Shown here: positions 20,574 through 27,855 of the stretch, one piece after another | How positions within the stretch are numbered: position 1 is the first letter of the stretch | Layout: every line of letters begins with the position of its first letter | Translations under genes and position numbers: made by a program | The notes under the pieces: generated by a model | Told to the model about the DNA's origin: nothing | The model's input: the letters and a program-made list of their open reading frames with translations, nothing else | Database searches by the model: none | Source of the DNA: Acetobacter garciniae | GTDB taxonomy: Bacteria > Pseudomonadota > Alphaproteobacteria > Acetobacterales > Acetobacteraceae | Assembly: GCF_017377735.1 (NCBI RefSeq) | Contig: NZ_JAFVMH010000007.1 | Location: 1 to 64,000, forward strand | Direction of reading: 5' to 3' | Length of the DNA: 64,000 bases

Positions 20574-21347
20574 TTATGTTTTCGATGTGGTGTAGTTCAG
20601 GATAAGCCGCCCGCCATCGACATAAATGGTCTGCCCGACGATATAGGATGCATCGTCACTGGCCAGGAAGGAGGCCACGCTGGCCACTTCGGCGGGTTCG
20701 CCACAGCGCCCGATAGGCGTGCGCGAAAGGATCATGTCCTCCTGGCCTGCATTCACCATCAGCGATTTTTTCACCATATCGGTCAGGATGGTACCCGGCC
20801 CGATGGCGTTAACACGAATGCCATGCTGGATCAGGCCGGCGGCCATGACCGCGGTCAACTGCTTGATCGCACCCTTGGAAACCTCGTAGGCGGTGGAAGC
20901 GGGATTGACCAGGATCGCATTGGTCGAGGACATGTTGATGATACTGCCGCCCTCCCCCTGGGCGATCATGGCACGGGCCGCCGCCTGCCCCAGCAGGAAG
21001 GGCGCCTTGACGTTGACCGCCATGATCGCGTCGAAGGCTTCTTCCGGATAGGCAACAAAATCGTCCAGATGCATGATGCCGGCATTGTTGAGCAGAATAT
21101 CCAGCCGCCCGAAGGCCGTGATGGCGGCCTGGACGATGGCATTCGCCCCTTCCTTGTCGATGCAGCCCAGATCAGCCGCCAGAACGGCAACACTTTCGCC
21201 CAGATGGGCAGCCTGTGCGCGCAGATGGGTCTCGTCGATATCGACCATCAGCACCCTGGCGCCATCGGCTACCAGGCGTTCGGTACAGGCAAGCCCGATC
21301 CCCTGGGCGGCACCCGTCACCAGGGCCACCTTGTTTGTCAGCTTCAC
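20574..21347 (-). CDS. SDR family oxidoreductase
   Basis: 257-residue classical short-chain dehydrogenase. It has the cofactor loop VTGAAQGIG, Asp at the end of beta-2 (MVDID, favouring NAD), LLNNAGIM, catalytic Ser in IINMSSTNAI, the YEVSK pair (Tyr-x3-Lys), and VNAIGPGTILTDM. The C-terminal SYIVGQTIYVDGGRL is standard. The substrate cannot be read from sequence. Cotranscription with the polyol-type MFS gene suggests a cytoplasmic sugar alcohol dehydrogenase. The ATG at 21347 gives the usual family length. Nested inverted repeats lie upstream at 21384-21440. Confidence 0.88.
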   Translation of the reverse strand: MKLTNKVALVTGAAQGIGLACTERLVADGARVLMVDIDETHLRAQAAHLGESVAVLAADLGCIDKEGANAIVQAAITAFGRLDILLNNAGIMHLDDFVAYPEEAFDAIMAVNVKAPFLLGQAAARAMIAQGEGGSIINMSSTNAILVNPASTAYEVSKGAIKQLTAVMAAGLIQHGIRVNAIGPGTILTDMVKKSLMVNAGQEDMILSRTPIGRCGEPAEVASVASFLASDDASYIVGQTIYVDGGRLILNYTTSKT

Positions 21348-21802
21348 ACGCGATCTCCATGTATATCCGCAGGAACGGCAGGGATATCGCCCGGTGTCGT
21401 CACAATAATCCGGTGCGTAAAATTATTGCGGTGGCGATATTCTGCCTGTCACCCAAAAGGACAGTCTGCCCGGCCACAGGGCGATGCGTCAGAGTGGCCA
21501 TTTTTGGATATGCGGTGAAAGAGAGTTTTGGGCCGCCTGCTATGACCCACGGGAATAGTAATCGCAGCCCCTGCCATCCCACCCACTTTTATGCGCCCGA
21601 TCCTGCGCGCCAGCACCCCGACCGACCGATCCAAAGCCGGGAAGAAACATGCGGCGCGACGGGGCAGCGGCGGGGCAACGACAGGCCGGGCAACCCGACC
21701 ACCCGGCGGCAAAAAAGGCGGGGCTGGTCGTTCCTGCCGGATGGTGCCAGCGGGTGGCTGTTGCGCCCCGCCGCGTTACGGGGTGGTTAGGGGCGCATAA
21801 GG
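21348..21802. other. 455-base intergenic region upstream of the SDR-MFS unit
   Basis: No coding frame is convincing. The first 100 bases next to the SDR gene are A+T-rich and carry nested inverted repeats (see 21384-21440). The rest, toward the cyclic-di-GMP gene end, is GC-rich without clear structure. Confidence 0.45.
21384..21440 (-). promoter_or_regulatory. Nested inverted repeats, candidate operator/promoter of the SDR-MFS unit
   Basis: Outer arms ATATCGCC (21384-21391) and GGCGATAT (21433-21440) enclose inner arms AATAAT (21404-21409) and ATTATT (21422-21427). They lie 37-93 bases upstream of the SDR start, in an A+T-rich patch. This is a typical place and shape for a repressor site, but no regulator gene is adjacent. 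Confidence 0.4.
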
Positions 21803-23581
21803 TTACGGACTGGCCTGGCCCGCCCCGCTTTTATGGGCCGCCACAAGTTCGCCCACCCGGGTGACATCGGTATCTCCGGGCAGGGGGCGGCCGAACAGGA
21901 AGCCCTGGGCCTGGGTGCAGCCTTCGGCCTTGATCCGCTGGTATTGCTGCGCCGTTTCCACCCCTTCGGCCACCGTATCCACCCCAAGGGTCAGGCCAAG
22001 CTGGGCCAGCGCGCTGACAATGGCGTCACAATCCGCGCGTTTGTCGCCATCGCGCACGAAGGAGCCGTCGATCTTGATCTTGTCGAAGGGGAAGGAACGC
22101 AAATGCGCCAGCGATGAAAACCCGGTGCCGAAATCGTCCAGGCAGATGGCGACCCCCATGGCGCGAATGGCCTCCAGGTCGCGCAGGGCTTCGGCGCCGC
22201 CCTGCATCAGCGCGGTTTCGGTCACTTCCACATTCAGCCGGGCGGCGGGCAGCCCGCCTTCGGCCAGGGCGCGGCCGATCGCTGTGGGCAGGCGGTTCAG
22301 CCCCAGGCTGGCGGCGGAGACATTGACCGCCACCGTGACCTCGTCCTCCCAGGTGGCGGCTTCCGCGCAGGCGGTGGCCAGCACGAATTCGTCCAGTTCG
22401 TAGATCAGCCCGGTTTCTTCGGCCACGGGAATGAAATCGGCGGGGGAAATCCAGCCCTGTACGGGGTTGTACCAGCGCAGCAGCGCCTCGCGCGAGACGA
22501 CATTGCCGGTCTTGAGATCGATGATCGGCTGGTAGAACACGAACAGGTCGCGCCGCTGGGCAAAGGCTTCGCGCAGCATGCCTTCAAGGCTGGCGCGCAT
22601 CTGCATGCGGGTTTCCATTTCAGGCGTGAAAACGCGGGCCGTGCCCTTGCCGGCGTTCTTGGCGGCATACAGCGCCATGTCCGCGCGGGAGAGCAGCAAG
22701 GTGGGGTCCACCCCGTGTTCGGGCGAATAGGCCACCCCGATCGACGCCCCGATCTGGTGTTGCAGGCCCTGGGGCAGCGTAAACGGGCGTTCGAGGGTTG
22801 CGATCACCTTTGTGGTCAGCGCGTCGATTGTCTCGACCGAGGTGGAGGGCACGAGTACCGCGAATTCATCCCCCCCGATCCGCCCGAGGGAGGCGCCATG
22901 CACGTCGCAGATATCGCGCAGCACATCGGCCACGGTCTTGAGCATCAAATCGCCGGTGGCATGGCCGTATGTGTCGTTGACGAACTTGAAACCGTCCAGG
23001 TCGACAAACAGCAGGGCATGAACCTGCGGGCTTTCGGCCAGGCGGGTCTGGTCCAGGGTGGTGCTCAGATCGTCGAAAAAGGCGGACCGGTTCTTGAGCC
23101 CCGTCAGCGTATCGAAACAGGCGAGCTGGACAATGCGCTCTTCCGCCTCGACCTGTGCCGTCACCAGCGACCAGGTCAGCATGGGGCCGATATAATCCCC
23201 CTCCGTCCCGGTAATGCTGGAGATCATGAGATCGAGGATTTCATCCCCTAGGCGGATGCGCGCGCGATGGGGCAGGTTTCGGGGGTCCGCCAGCAGGGCA
23301 CGCTGATGGGCGGGGTTTTTGTGAAAGATATCGACATTCGCGCCGATCAGGCTTTCGACCGGCACGGGCAGGAGATCGCGGATCTGCTCCAGCGTCTTTT
23401 TCGATGTCTCGTTGATATAGGAAATACGCAGCGTCGCGGCATCGAGCATCATTACCGCGACGGGAATCTGGTCGAGCATGCGCAGGAACTGCGCGGGTTC
23501 CAGGGTGGCGCCATTCAGGGCATCGGTACTAGGCGGCACGGGCCCGCCGGGGTGATGTCCTGAAGCGTCATGTGGGGTCAT
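21803..23581 (-). CDS. PAS-GGDEF-EAL cyclic-di-GMP signalling protein
   Basis: 592-residue soluble protein. A PAS-like sensor domain (about residues 30-155, starting IPVAVMMLDAATLRISYINE) is followed by a GGDEF domain (about 165-330). This has an intact GGDEF in RIGGDEFAVLVPS and DTLTGLKNRSAFFDDL at its start. An EAL domain (about 340-585) has intact SREALLRWYNP, LNVEVTETALM and LDDFGTGFSSLAHLRSFP. Both catalytic motifs look complete, so it could make or degrade cyclic-di-GMP. Related acetic acid bacterial proteins control cellulose synthesis through this molecule. No transmembrane segment is seen, and it is not next to cellulose or other cdg genes here. Confidence 0.92.
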   Translation of the reverse strand: MTPHDASGHHPGGPVPPSTDALNGATLEPAQFLRMLDQIPVAVMMLDAATLRISYINETSKKTLEQIRDLLPVPVESLIGANVDIFHKNPAHQRALLADPRNLPHRARIRLGDEILDLMISSITGTEGDYIGPMLTWSLVTAQVEAEERIVQLACFDTLTGLKNRSAFFDDLSTTLDQTRLAESPQVHALLFVDLDGFKFVNDTYGHATGDLMLKTVADVLRDICDVHGASLGRIGGDEFAVLVPSTSVETIDALTTKVIATLERPFTLPQGLQHQIGASIGVAYSPEHGVDPTLLLSRADMALYAAKNAGKGTARVFTPEMETRMQMRASLEGMLREAFAQRRDLFVFYQPIIDLKTGNVVSREALLRWYNPVQGWISPADFIPVAEETGLIYELDEFVLATACAEAATWEDEVTVAVNVSAASLGLNRLPTAIGRALAEGGLPAARLNVEVTETALMQGGAEALRDLEAIRAMGVAICLDDFGTGFSSLAHLRSFPFDKIKIDGSFVRDGDKRADCDAIVSALAQLGLTLGVDTVAEGVETAQQYQRIKAEGCTQAQGFLFGRPLPGDTDVTRVGELVAAHKSGAGQASP

Positions 23582-23708
23582 TTACAGGTCTGGCTCAAAT
23601 TAAGGATCCATCCCTGTATAGAACACGTCGGTCACGTTCTCATAACACTTTCATAATATCTTCATCATGGCAGGCGTGCCCGGCGCGCCTGTTCCCGTGG
23701 CGCAGCAT

Positions 23709-24035
23709 TCAGGACTGATGCGGCCCGAACATGATGACCGCGGCCCCCGCCAGCGACAGCGCCACCCCCGCCATGTCCCACCGGTCGGGCACGACGCCTT
23801 CGACCAGCCAGCCCCACAGGCAGGAGGCGACGATGTAAATACCGCCATACGCCGCGAAAGCCCGCCCCGCCGCATCGACCTGCACCAGGGTCAGAAGGCT
23901 TGCGAACGCGAGAAGGGAGACACAGCCGGGCATGAGCCACAGGGGGGACCTGCCAAGCCGCAACCATGCCCAGAACGCAAAGCACCCTCCGATCTCGCAC
24001 AAGGCCGCCGCCGCATAAACAAGGCCCGTCATCAT
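23709..24035 (-). CDS. YnfA family small membrane protein
   Basis: 108-residue protein with four hydrophobic helices ([79 protein letters not shown]), the layout of the YnfA/UPF0060 family in the DMT superfamily. The start at 24035 gives the typical 108-110 residue length. A longer frame reaching 24087 or 24248 adds a polar, unconserved N-terminus. The role is unproven; some relatives are linked to small multidrug resistance type export. Confidence 0.8.
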   Translation of the reverse strand: MMTGLVYAAAALCEIGGCFAFWAWLRLGRSPLWLMPGCVSLLAFASLLTLVQVDAAGRAFAAYGGIYIVASCLWGWLVEGVVPDRWDMAGVALSLAGAAVIMFGPHQS

Positions 24036-24120
24036 GCCTGCATCTGCCTTTACCCTTCCATCCGCCGGATGATCCGTAGCGTTATCCATCCTGTCCGGCC
24101 CCACAATGCCGCCCGCATGG

Positions 24121-24924
24121 CTACCCCGCAAGCAGGGCCGCATTATCGGCCCGCAGGGTCGCGATATCCGGGCCGGTGGGGTAATAACCGTTCGCCAGCG
24201 CCAGTTGCGGCCACAGCAGGCCGTGTGCTTCCATGATACGGCTGGCAAGCCAGCGCCAGGTGCAGCGCGTGGCAGTGCTGCCCCAGCTCAGCAGGGTCAC
24301 GCAATCCCGGGGGGCCGTGCCGTCATACGCCCAGGCCAGCAGGCAATGCCCACCGGCACTGCCCGGAGTCGTGTCCCCCCAGCCAATGCCCCCCACATCC
24401 AGCACGCAGGCCCCGTTGCTGGCCTCCACCCGGTTGAGGTCCGAGACCGACAGCCGCACCCCCAGATACGCCACCCCAAGCCCGGCCATGACCAGCCGCA
24501 GGGCATTGAAGTCGGCCGGGTCCGCACTGCCCCACAGGGGAAACAGGCTTTGCGTGCCCAGGGCAAAGCCGTGCCGGGCGGCATAGGCCAGAACGTCCAC
24601 CTCCACCCCGCCCAGATCGCTCGCGGGGTTGGCGGGGCTGTAGCCCGTGCTGGCGGCGTAAAAGCGGATGGCGTCGGCCTGCGTCACCGCGACCTGATAC
24701 CCGCCCAGCGCGGCCACGGCCCGGATGGCGTTGCCCAGCCCCGCACTGGTGCAATCGCCCAGCGTGTCGTTGCCCAGCATCAGTGGTGCGGGGTCTATGC
24801 CCGTGCGCGGCAGGCTGGGCGGGGCCAGGGCCTGCATCATGCGCAGGCCCGCAAGGCGCGGCTGGCGGAGCAGCACGCGCGCCGGCAGGCAGCCGAGCCT
24901 GCGCGCGCCCGTTCCGTTCTGCAT
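24121..24924 (-). CDS. Papain-like (C1-fold) protein of unknown role
   Basis: 267-residue protein not tied to a named gene. [19 protein letters not shown] (residues about 47-66) resembles the nucleophile helix of papain-like cysteine peptidases, with Cys after Asp. [14 protein letters not shown] has a His in the place of the second catalytic residue, and [10 protein letters not shown] follows. The N-terminus has a Pro/Arg-rich stretch ([16 protein letters not shown]) and no signal peptide. The start at 24924 follows AAAGGA closely. It lies at the left edge of the prophage and diverges from the small lipoprotein gene at 25016, so it may be prophage cargo or a chromosomal gene. Confidence 0.6.
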   Translation of the reverse strand: MQNGTGARRLGCLPARVLLRQPRLAGLRMMQALAPPSLPRTGIDPAPLMLGNDTLGDCTSAGLGNAIRAVAALGGYQVAVTQADAIRFYAASTGYSPANPASDLGGVEVDVLAYAARHGFALGTQSLFPLWGSADPADFNALRLVMAGLGVAYLGVRLSVSDLNRVEASNGACVLDVGGIGWGDTTPGSAGGHCLLAWAYDGTAPRDCVTLLSWGSTATRCTWRWLASRIMEAHGLLWPQLALANGYYPTGPDIATLRADNAALLAG

Positions 24925-24964
24925 GGCTGTTCCTTTGTCGAATTCCCCACGCACCGCCAACTTT

Positions 24965-24980
24965 ACGCCAGATTTGGCGT
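24965..24980. promoter_or_regulatory. Perfect inverted repeat between divergent genes
   Basis: ACGCCA-GATT-TGGCGT is centred in the 91-base gap between the papain-like gene (minus) and the small lipoprotein gene (plus). It could be an operator serving one or both promoters. Confidence 0.35.
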
Positions 24981-25015
24981 TACACTGTCACGGCATGACA
25001 TAAAGGAGGTGCGCT

Positions 25016-25150
25016 ATGTTTAAACTGAGCAGTATTGGCCTGCTACTGGTCACGTGCTTGCTGTCCGGCTGCGGGCATTACCATGACAGGGACCACCACC
25101 GGGACGGTTATTACCGCGACGGTGACCGCCACCGCGACGGGCGCTGGTAA
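25016..25150 (+). CDS. Small H/D/R-rich lipoprotein
   Basis: 44-residue predicted lipoprotein. MFKLSSIGLLLVTCLLSGC gives a signal peptide with lipobox LSGC, so Cys19 would be lipidated and about 26 residues exposed. The mature part is almost entirely His, Asp, Arg, Tyr and Gly, with HRDG or YRDG repeated (HHRDGYYRDGDRHRDGRW). A strong ribosome site AAAGGAGGT lies five bases before the ATG, which supports real translation despite the short length. A strong hairpin follows the stop. Possible metal or anion binding is inferred from composition only. Confidence 0.7.
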   Translation: MFKLSSIGLLLVTCLLSGCGHYHDRDHHRDGYYRDGDRHRDGRW

Positions 25151-25164
25151 AAACCCTGCCTGAC

Positions 25165-25198
25165 CCAAGGCCCCTTGCACGGGTGTGAGGGGCCTTGG
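25165..25198 (+). terminator. Hairpin after the small lipoprotein gene
   Basis: An 11-bp perfect stem (CCAAGGCCCCT / AGGGGCCTTGG, 12-base loop) lies 15 bases past the stop. No T tract follows, so termination is likely but not certain. Confidence 0.55.
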
Positions 25199-25273
25199 GA
25201 ACAGCGGAGTGGGCGGCCGTCTGCAAGACCCATAAAAAAAACCGGCCGGTAAATAAAAGTTTTCGGGTGTCGA

Positions 25274-25334
25274 CTTTTTTAAAAAGGTAAATTTCCCAGA
25301 AGCTTTTTGGAAAAAGCTTCGCCAAAAACTTTTA
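25274..25334 (+). repeat. AT-rich double-palindrome intergenic repeat, copy A
   Basis: Core palindrome with 10-base arms GAAGCTTTTT / AAAAAGCTTC at 25299-25320, preceded by CTTTTTTAAAAAGGT and followed by CCAAAAACTTTT. The same layout occurs at 43192-43246 (inverted) and 57913-57975. Its right end supplies the TAA stop of the minus-strand lipoprotein gene at 25332, so it may act as that gene's terminator. Confidence 0.8.
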
Positions 25335-25892
25335 TTCGCCCAGTACCGCCAGGGCCTGGGCTTCGGTCATGCGCGGCGATGCCCTGGCACGGTCGCCTGC
25401 AAGACCCAGCACACCCCTGAACAGATCGATCAACGTATCCAGCGCGTTCAGCGCGGTTGTCGCATCCGCCCCGACCGTGGCCGAAAGCAGTGTCCCGCTG
25501 CCCTGGATCGCAGCCGTCATGGCCGATGACAGCGCCCCCATATCCGAAAGAATGGAATTGACCAGCGTCCTGCATGTCGCATCGTCATAGGACACGGCAA
25601 GGGCTGGCCCCACGGCGGCCGAAAACGCATCGAGCGCCTTCGACAACCCGGCACATGCCGCCTGCACACCCGCCGCATAAGGGGCCAGGGCAGGAATGGG
25701 GGCCAGAAACCCCATGACGGTCGCCGCCGCATTCAGCCCGGCCTGGCCATAGGTTTTCACCTTCGCCACATCCAGTGTCAGGGTCGTGGTGGTGCCCGAG
25801 GTGGTAACGGTACACGCGGCCAGTGCGGTGGCCGCCCCAAGCACGCCAAGCTGCGCGCCATGGCGCAGGACTGCGCGGCGGGAAAAAGTCAT
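25332..25892 (-). CDS. Phage-encoded predicted lipoprotein in the lysis region
   Basis: 186-residue protein of unknown function. The N-terminus SRRAVLRHGAQLGVLGAATALAAC has a Tat-like twin Arg followed by a hydrophobic stretch and a lipobox (LAAC), so it should be an exported lipoprotein. The mature part is Ala/Thr/Leu-rich and likely helical. Its position after holin-like and lysozyme-like genes suggests a lysis role, such as an outer-membrane spanin, or a superinfection-exclusion role. Neither can be told from sequence. The stop codon lies inside repeat copy A. Confidence 0.6.
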   Translation of the reverse strand: MTFSRRAVLRHGAQLGVLGAATALAACTVTTSGTTTTLTLDVAKVKTYGQAGLNAAATVMGFLAPIPALAPYAAGVQAACAGLSKALDAFSAAVGPALAVSYDDATCRTLVNSILSDMGALSSAMTAAIQGSGTLLSATVGADATTALNALDTLIDLFRGVLGLAGDRARASPRMTEAQALAVLGE

Positions 25893-25980
25893 TCAAAAAT
25901 CTCCATCCATGGAAAAAATTCCCCCCTCCCGCCCGGCGATGCGGCCATGGGCGGGCGGGGTGCTGGCTGTGCGCCCGCGA

Positions 25981-26172
25981 TCAGGATTTTCTGGCGGCCA
26001 CGTCAGCCGCGTTGGTGGCGTGCCCGCCATTCTGGGCCACGGCATTGACCAGCAGGTAAAGCTGAAGCCAGGCCCCATTTGTTTTCGGCCGGGGCCAGAA
26101 CCGCGCGATAATGGCGCACAGGGTTACGGCGAGCGAGGCAAACAGCCCCAGCGTGGTGGCGGTATCGTTCAT
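25981..26172 (-). CDS. Small holin-like membrane protein
   Basis: 63-residue protein with one clear hydrophobic helix (TLGLFASLAVTLCAIIARFW), then basic PRPK and a second amphipathic stretch (WLQLYLLVNAVA). Size, topology and position right after the lysozyme-like gene (ATGA-type overlap at 26169-26172) fit a holin or holin-associated protein. No family was recognised. Confidence 0.6.
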   Translation of the reverse strand: MNDTATTLGLFASLAVTLCAIIARFWPRPKTNGAWLQLYLLVNAVAQNGGHATNAADVAARKS

Positions 26173-26639
26173 GCGTCTATGGCTTTCTGGAAAAATTGCG
26201 TATTCCGGCGGGCATTGGCCGCACCCAGCGCGGTGTTGTAGTATTGCTTGTGGTACGCACTCAGCCCTGCGGCGTCATGGGCTTGCGGCAACCGGCCCGG
26301 CGCGCGGTAATAGGTGATGCGCGCCATGGCGCAGGCATAGGCCAGGCTGGACACCATCAGCCCGGCCCGGGGCGTAGCCGTGCCCGCAATGGCCCGGACA
26401 GAGGCCGCCAGGGCCGGGCGGGCGGGCAGAAAACGCGCCCAGCAGTCATCATGTGTGGCGGGTTCCATCTGGAACACGCCCAATGCCGGGCCGTCGATCT
26501 GGCTGAGAAACGTCAGCCCGCTTTCGGCCAGGGCGGTGCCCGCCAGCAGGTTGATGGCCGCCGGCCCGTCCAGCCCCAGCACCCCCAGCGTTGGCCGCAC
26601 GATCAACGCCTTGAACTGGCCGAGGTCGAGCCCGCTCAT
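26169..26639 (-). CDS. Phage lysozyme/transglycosylase-like endolysin
   Basis: 156-residue protein with the look of the lysozyme superfamily. NLLAGTALAESGLTFL has the catalytic-type Glu after an Ala/Gly-rich helix, and GPALGVFQMEPATHDDCW matches the G-x-F-Q-M-x-P block seen in lytic transglycosylases. The C-terminus SAYHKQYYNTALG resembles the closing helix of such domains. It should cut peptidoglycan at host lysis. The ATG at 26639 is preferred; a TTG at 26645 overlaps the upstream stop. Confidence 0.7.
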   Translation of the reverse strand: MSGLDLGQFKALIVRPTLGVLGLDGPAAINLLAGTALAESGLTFLSQIDGPALGVFQMEPATHDDCWARFLPARPALAASVRAIAGTATPRAGLMVSSLAYACAMARITYYRAPGRLPQAHDAAGLSAYHKQYYNTALGAANARRNTQFFQKAIDA

Positions 26640-26641
26640 GC

Positions 26642-27124
26642 TCAATGCCCCGACAGATGCGCAAGAACCGAAACGGCGCGCACCACGCCATCGACCCCGA
26701 TCAGCCCGATGGCGGCATAAACCAGCCGAATGCCGTTTTTGGCGAAATCGATAATCCGCAGCAGGCCATTGACGGAATTTTCCAGCCTTTCGACCGCCCG
26801 TTCCAGGGAATCCACACGCCCTTCAAGCCGCCCGATATCCCGATCGAGGGATGTGGACGCCGCGGATGCAGGCCGCGCGCTACCCTGCATGCCAGCCCCG
26901 GACCCCGCCATGTCAGGCGCGACGGGGTTGCGCGCGAACATGTCGGGGGCCCCTTCGTCCCGGTCGCCGCGTTCCGGGGCGGGTGCGCCATGGCCAGGCG
27001 TATTGGGAACAGGCCCGGCCCGGCGGGACGGATCCGAAACTTGCGGCCGGGGGCCGGATCTATCCGTGTTGGGCATATCGGTGTTGGGCAGGCCCGGGTC
27101 GGGCGTGCCGGGGGGTTCGGTCAT
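26642..27124 (-). CDS. Coiled-coil plus membrane-helix phage protein (XhlA/holin-associated-like)
   Basis: 160-residue protein. A Pro/Gly/Asp-rich N-terminal 90 residues precedes a coiled coil (RDIGRLEGRVDSLERAVERLE) and a C-terminal hydrophobic helix (IRLVYAAIGLIGVDGVVRAV). This arrangement resembles XhlA-type haemolysin/lysis accessory proteins. The start at 27124 follows GGAGG by five bases. It opens the lysis cassette and has a terminator just upstream at 27141-27163, so it may have its own promoter. Confidence 0.6.
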   Translation of the reverse strand: MTEPPGTPDPGLPNTDMPNTDRSGPRPQVSDPSRRAGPVPNTPGHGAPAPERGDRDEGAPDMFARNPVAPDMAGSGAGMQGSARPASAASTSLDRDIGRLEGRVDSLERAVERLENSVNGLLRIIDFAKNGIRLVYAAIGLIGVDGVVRAVSVLAHLSGH

Positions 27125-27140
27125 TCTGGCCTCCGGACAT

Positions 27141-27163
27141 AAAAAAAGCCGCCTCATGGCGGC
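27141..27163 (-). terminator. Rho-independent terminator at the end of the tail module
   Basis: On the minus strand a GGCCGCC-type stem (GCCGCC / GGCGGC with ATGA loop) is followed by seven T residues. It separates tail fibre genes from the lysis cassette. Confidence 0.75.
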
Positions 27164-27192
27164 CGGGTCAGCGGTTTTTGGGAATAGGGGGT

Positions 27193-27855
27193 TCAGCTTG
27201 CGGGGGCGGCGGGCAGCGCGGTGCTGGTCGTGTCTGTGCCCCCTGCAATGGCCATCAACGCCTTGAGATAGGTCACCCAGGCATCGGGCGTGGCCTCGTT
27301 CAGCATGGTGTAGGTGTTGGTGACATAGGTTCGGGCCGCGGCAAGCGCTGTCGCCGCCTGTGTGGCCAGCGGGATGGGGGCCGGGGGCGGGGTATAGTCG
27401 ATAATCGCCCCGTTCTGCACGCCTTTTCCCGGCGATACCCGAAAGGCCGTATTGCCCCAGTCCGTGGCGGAAACCGCGATCATGGCCGAGGCCGCCGGTG
27501 CATTTGCGATACTGGACATTCCCCACGTATCGTACCAGCCGGTGACAATGGTCGGCTGCGCGGCAGCCGTATCGTAATTGGCGTAATAGCGGGCCGGGTA
27601 CAGCAGTACCCCCGCCTGCACCCAGATATTGGACGCCTGCGCGGCCAGTGCGAACTGCGCCGCCGTCAGCGGCACCAGTGCGGTTGCCGCAGGCAGTTCC
27701 AGTATGTTGACAGGGTTGCCGGACACATTCACGCCGTTCCATACGTCCAGCACGCCGTCCAGGGTCGTGACACCGGTCTGTGCCGTATCGTACTGCCCGT
27801 AATACTGCGCAGGATAGACGGCCTTGATCGCGCCGAGCGCGGTTGTATCGGTCAT
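27193..27855 (-). CDS. Tail fibre-associated phage protein with internal duplication
   Basis: 220-residue protein directly after the tail fibre gene, whose stop overlaps its ATG. Two similar segments are visible: YPAQYYGQYDTAQTGVTTLDGVLDVW near residue 14 (given here in part) and YPARYYANYDTAAAQPT near residue 85, each about 30 residues. The place is usual for a fibre assembly chaperone or a second receptor-binding component. The C-terminal part is Ala/Thr-rich and helical. No family is recognised. Confidence 0.6.
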   Translation of the reverse strand: MTDTTALGAIKAVYPAQYYGQYDTAQTGVTTLDGVLDVWNGVNVSGNPVNILELPAATALVPLTAAQFALAAQASNIWVQAGVLLYPARYYANYDTAAAQPTIVTGWYDTWGMSSIANAPAASAMIAVSATDWGNTAFRVSPGKGVQNGAIIDYTPPPAPIPLATQAATALAAARTYVTNTYTMLNEATPDAWVTYLKALMAIAGGTDTTSTALPAAPAS

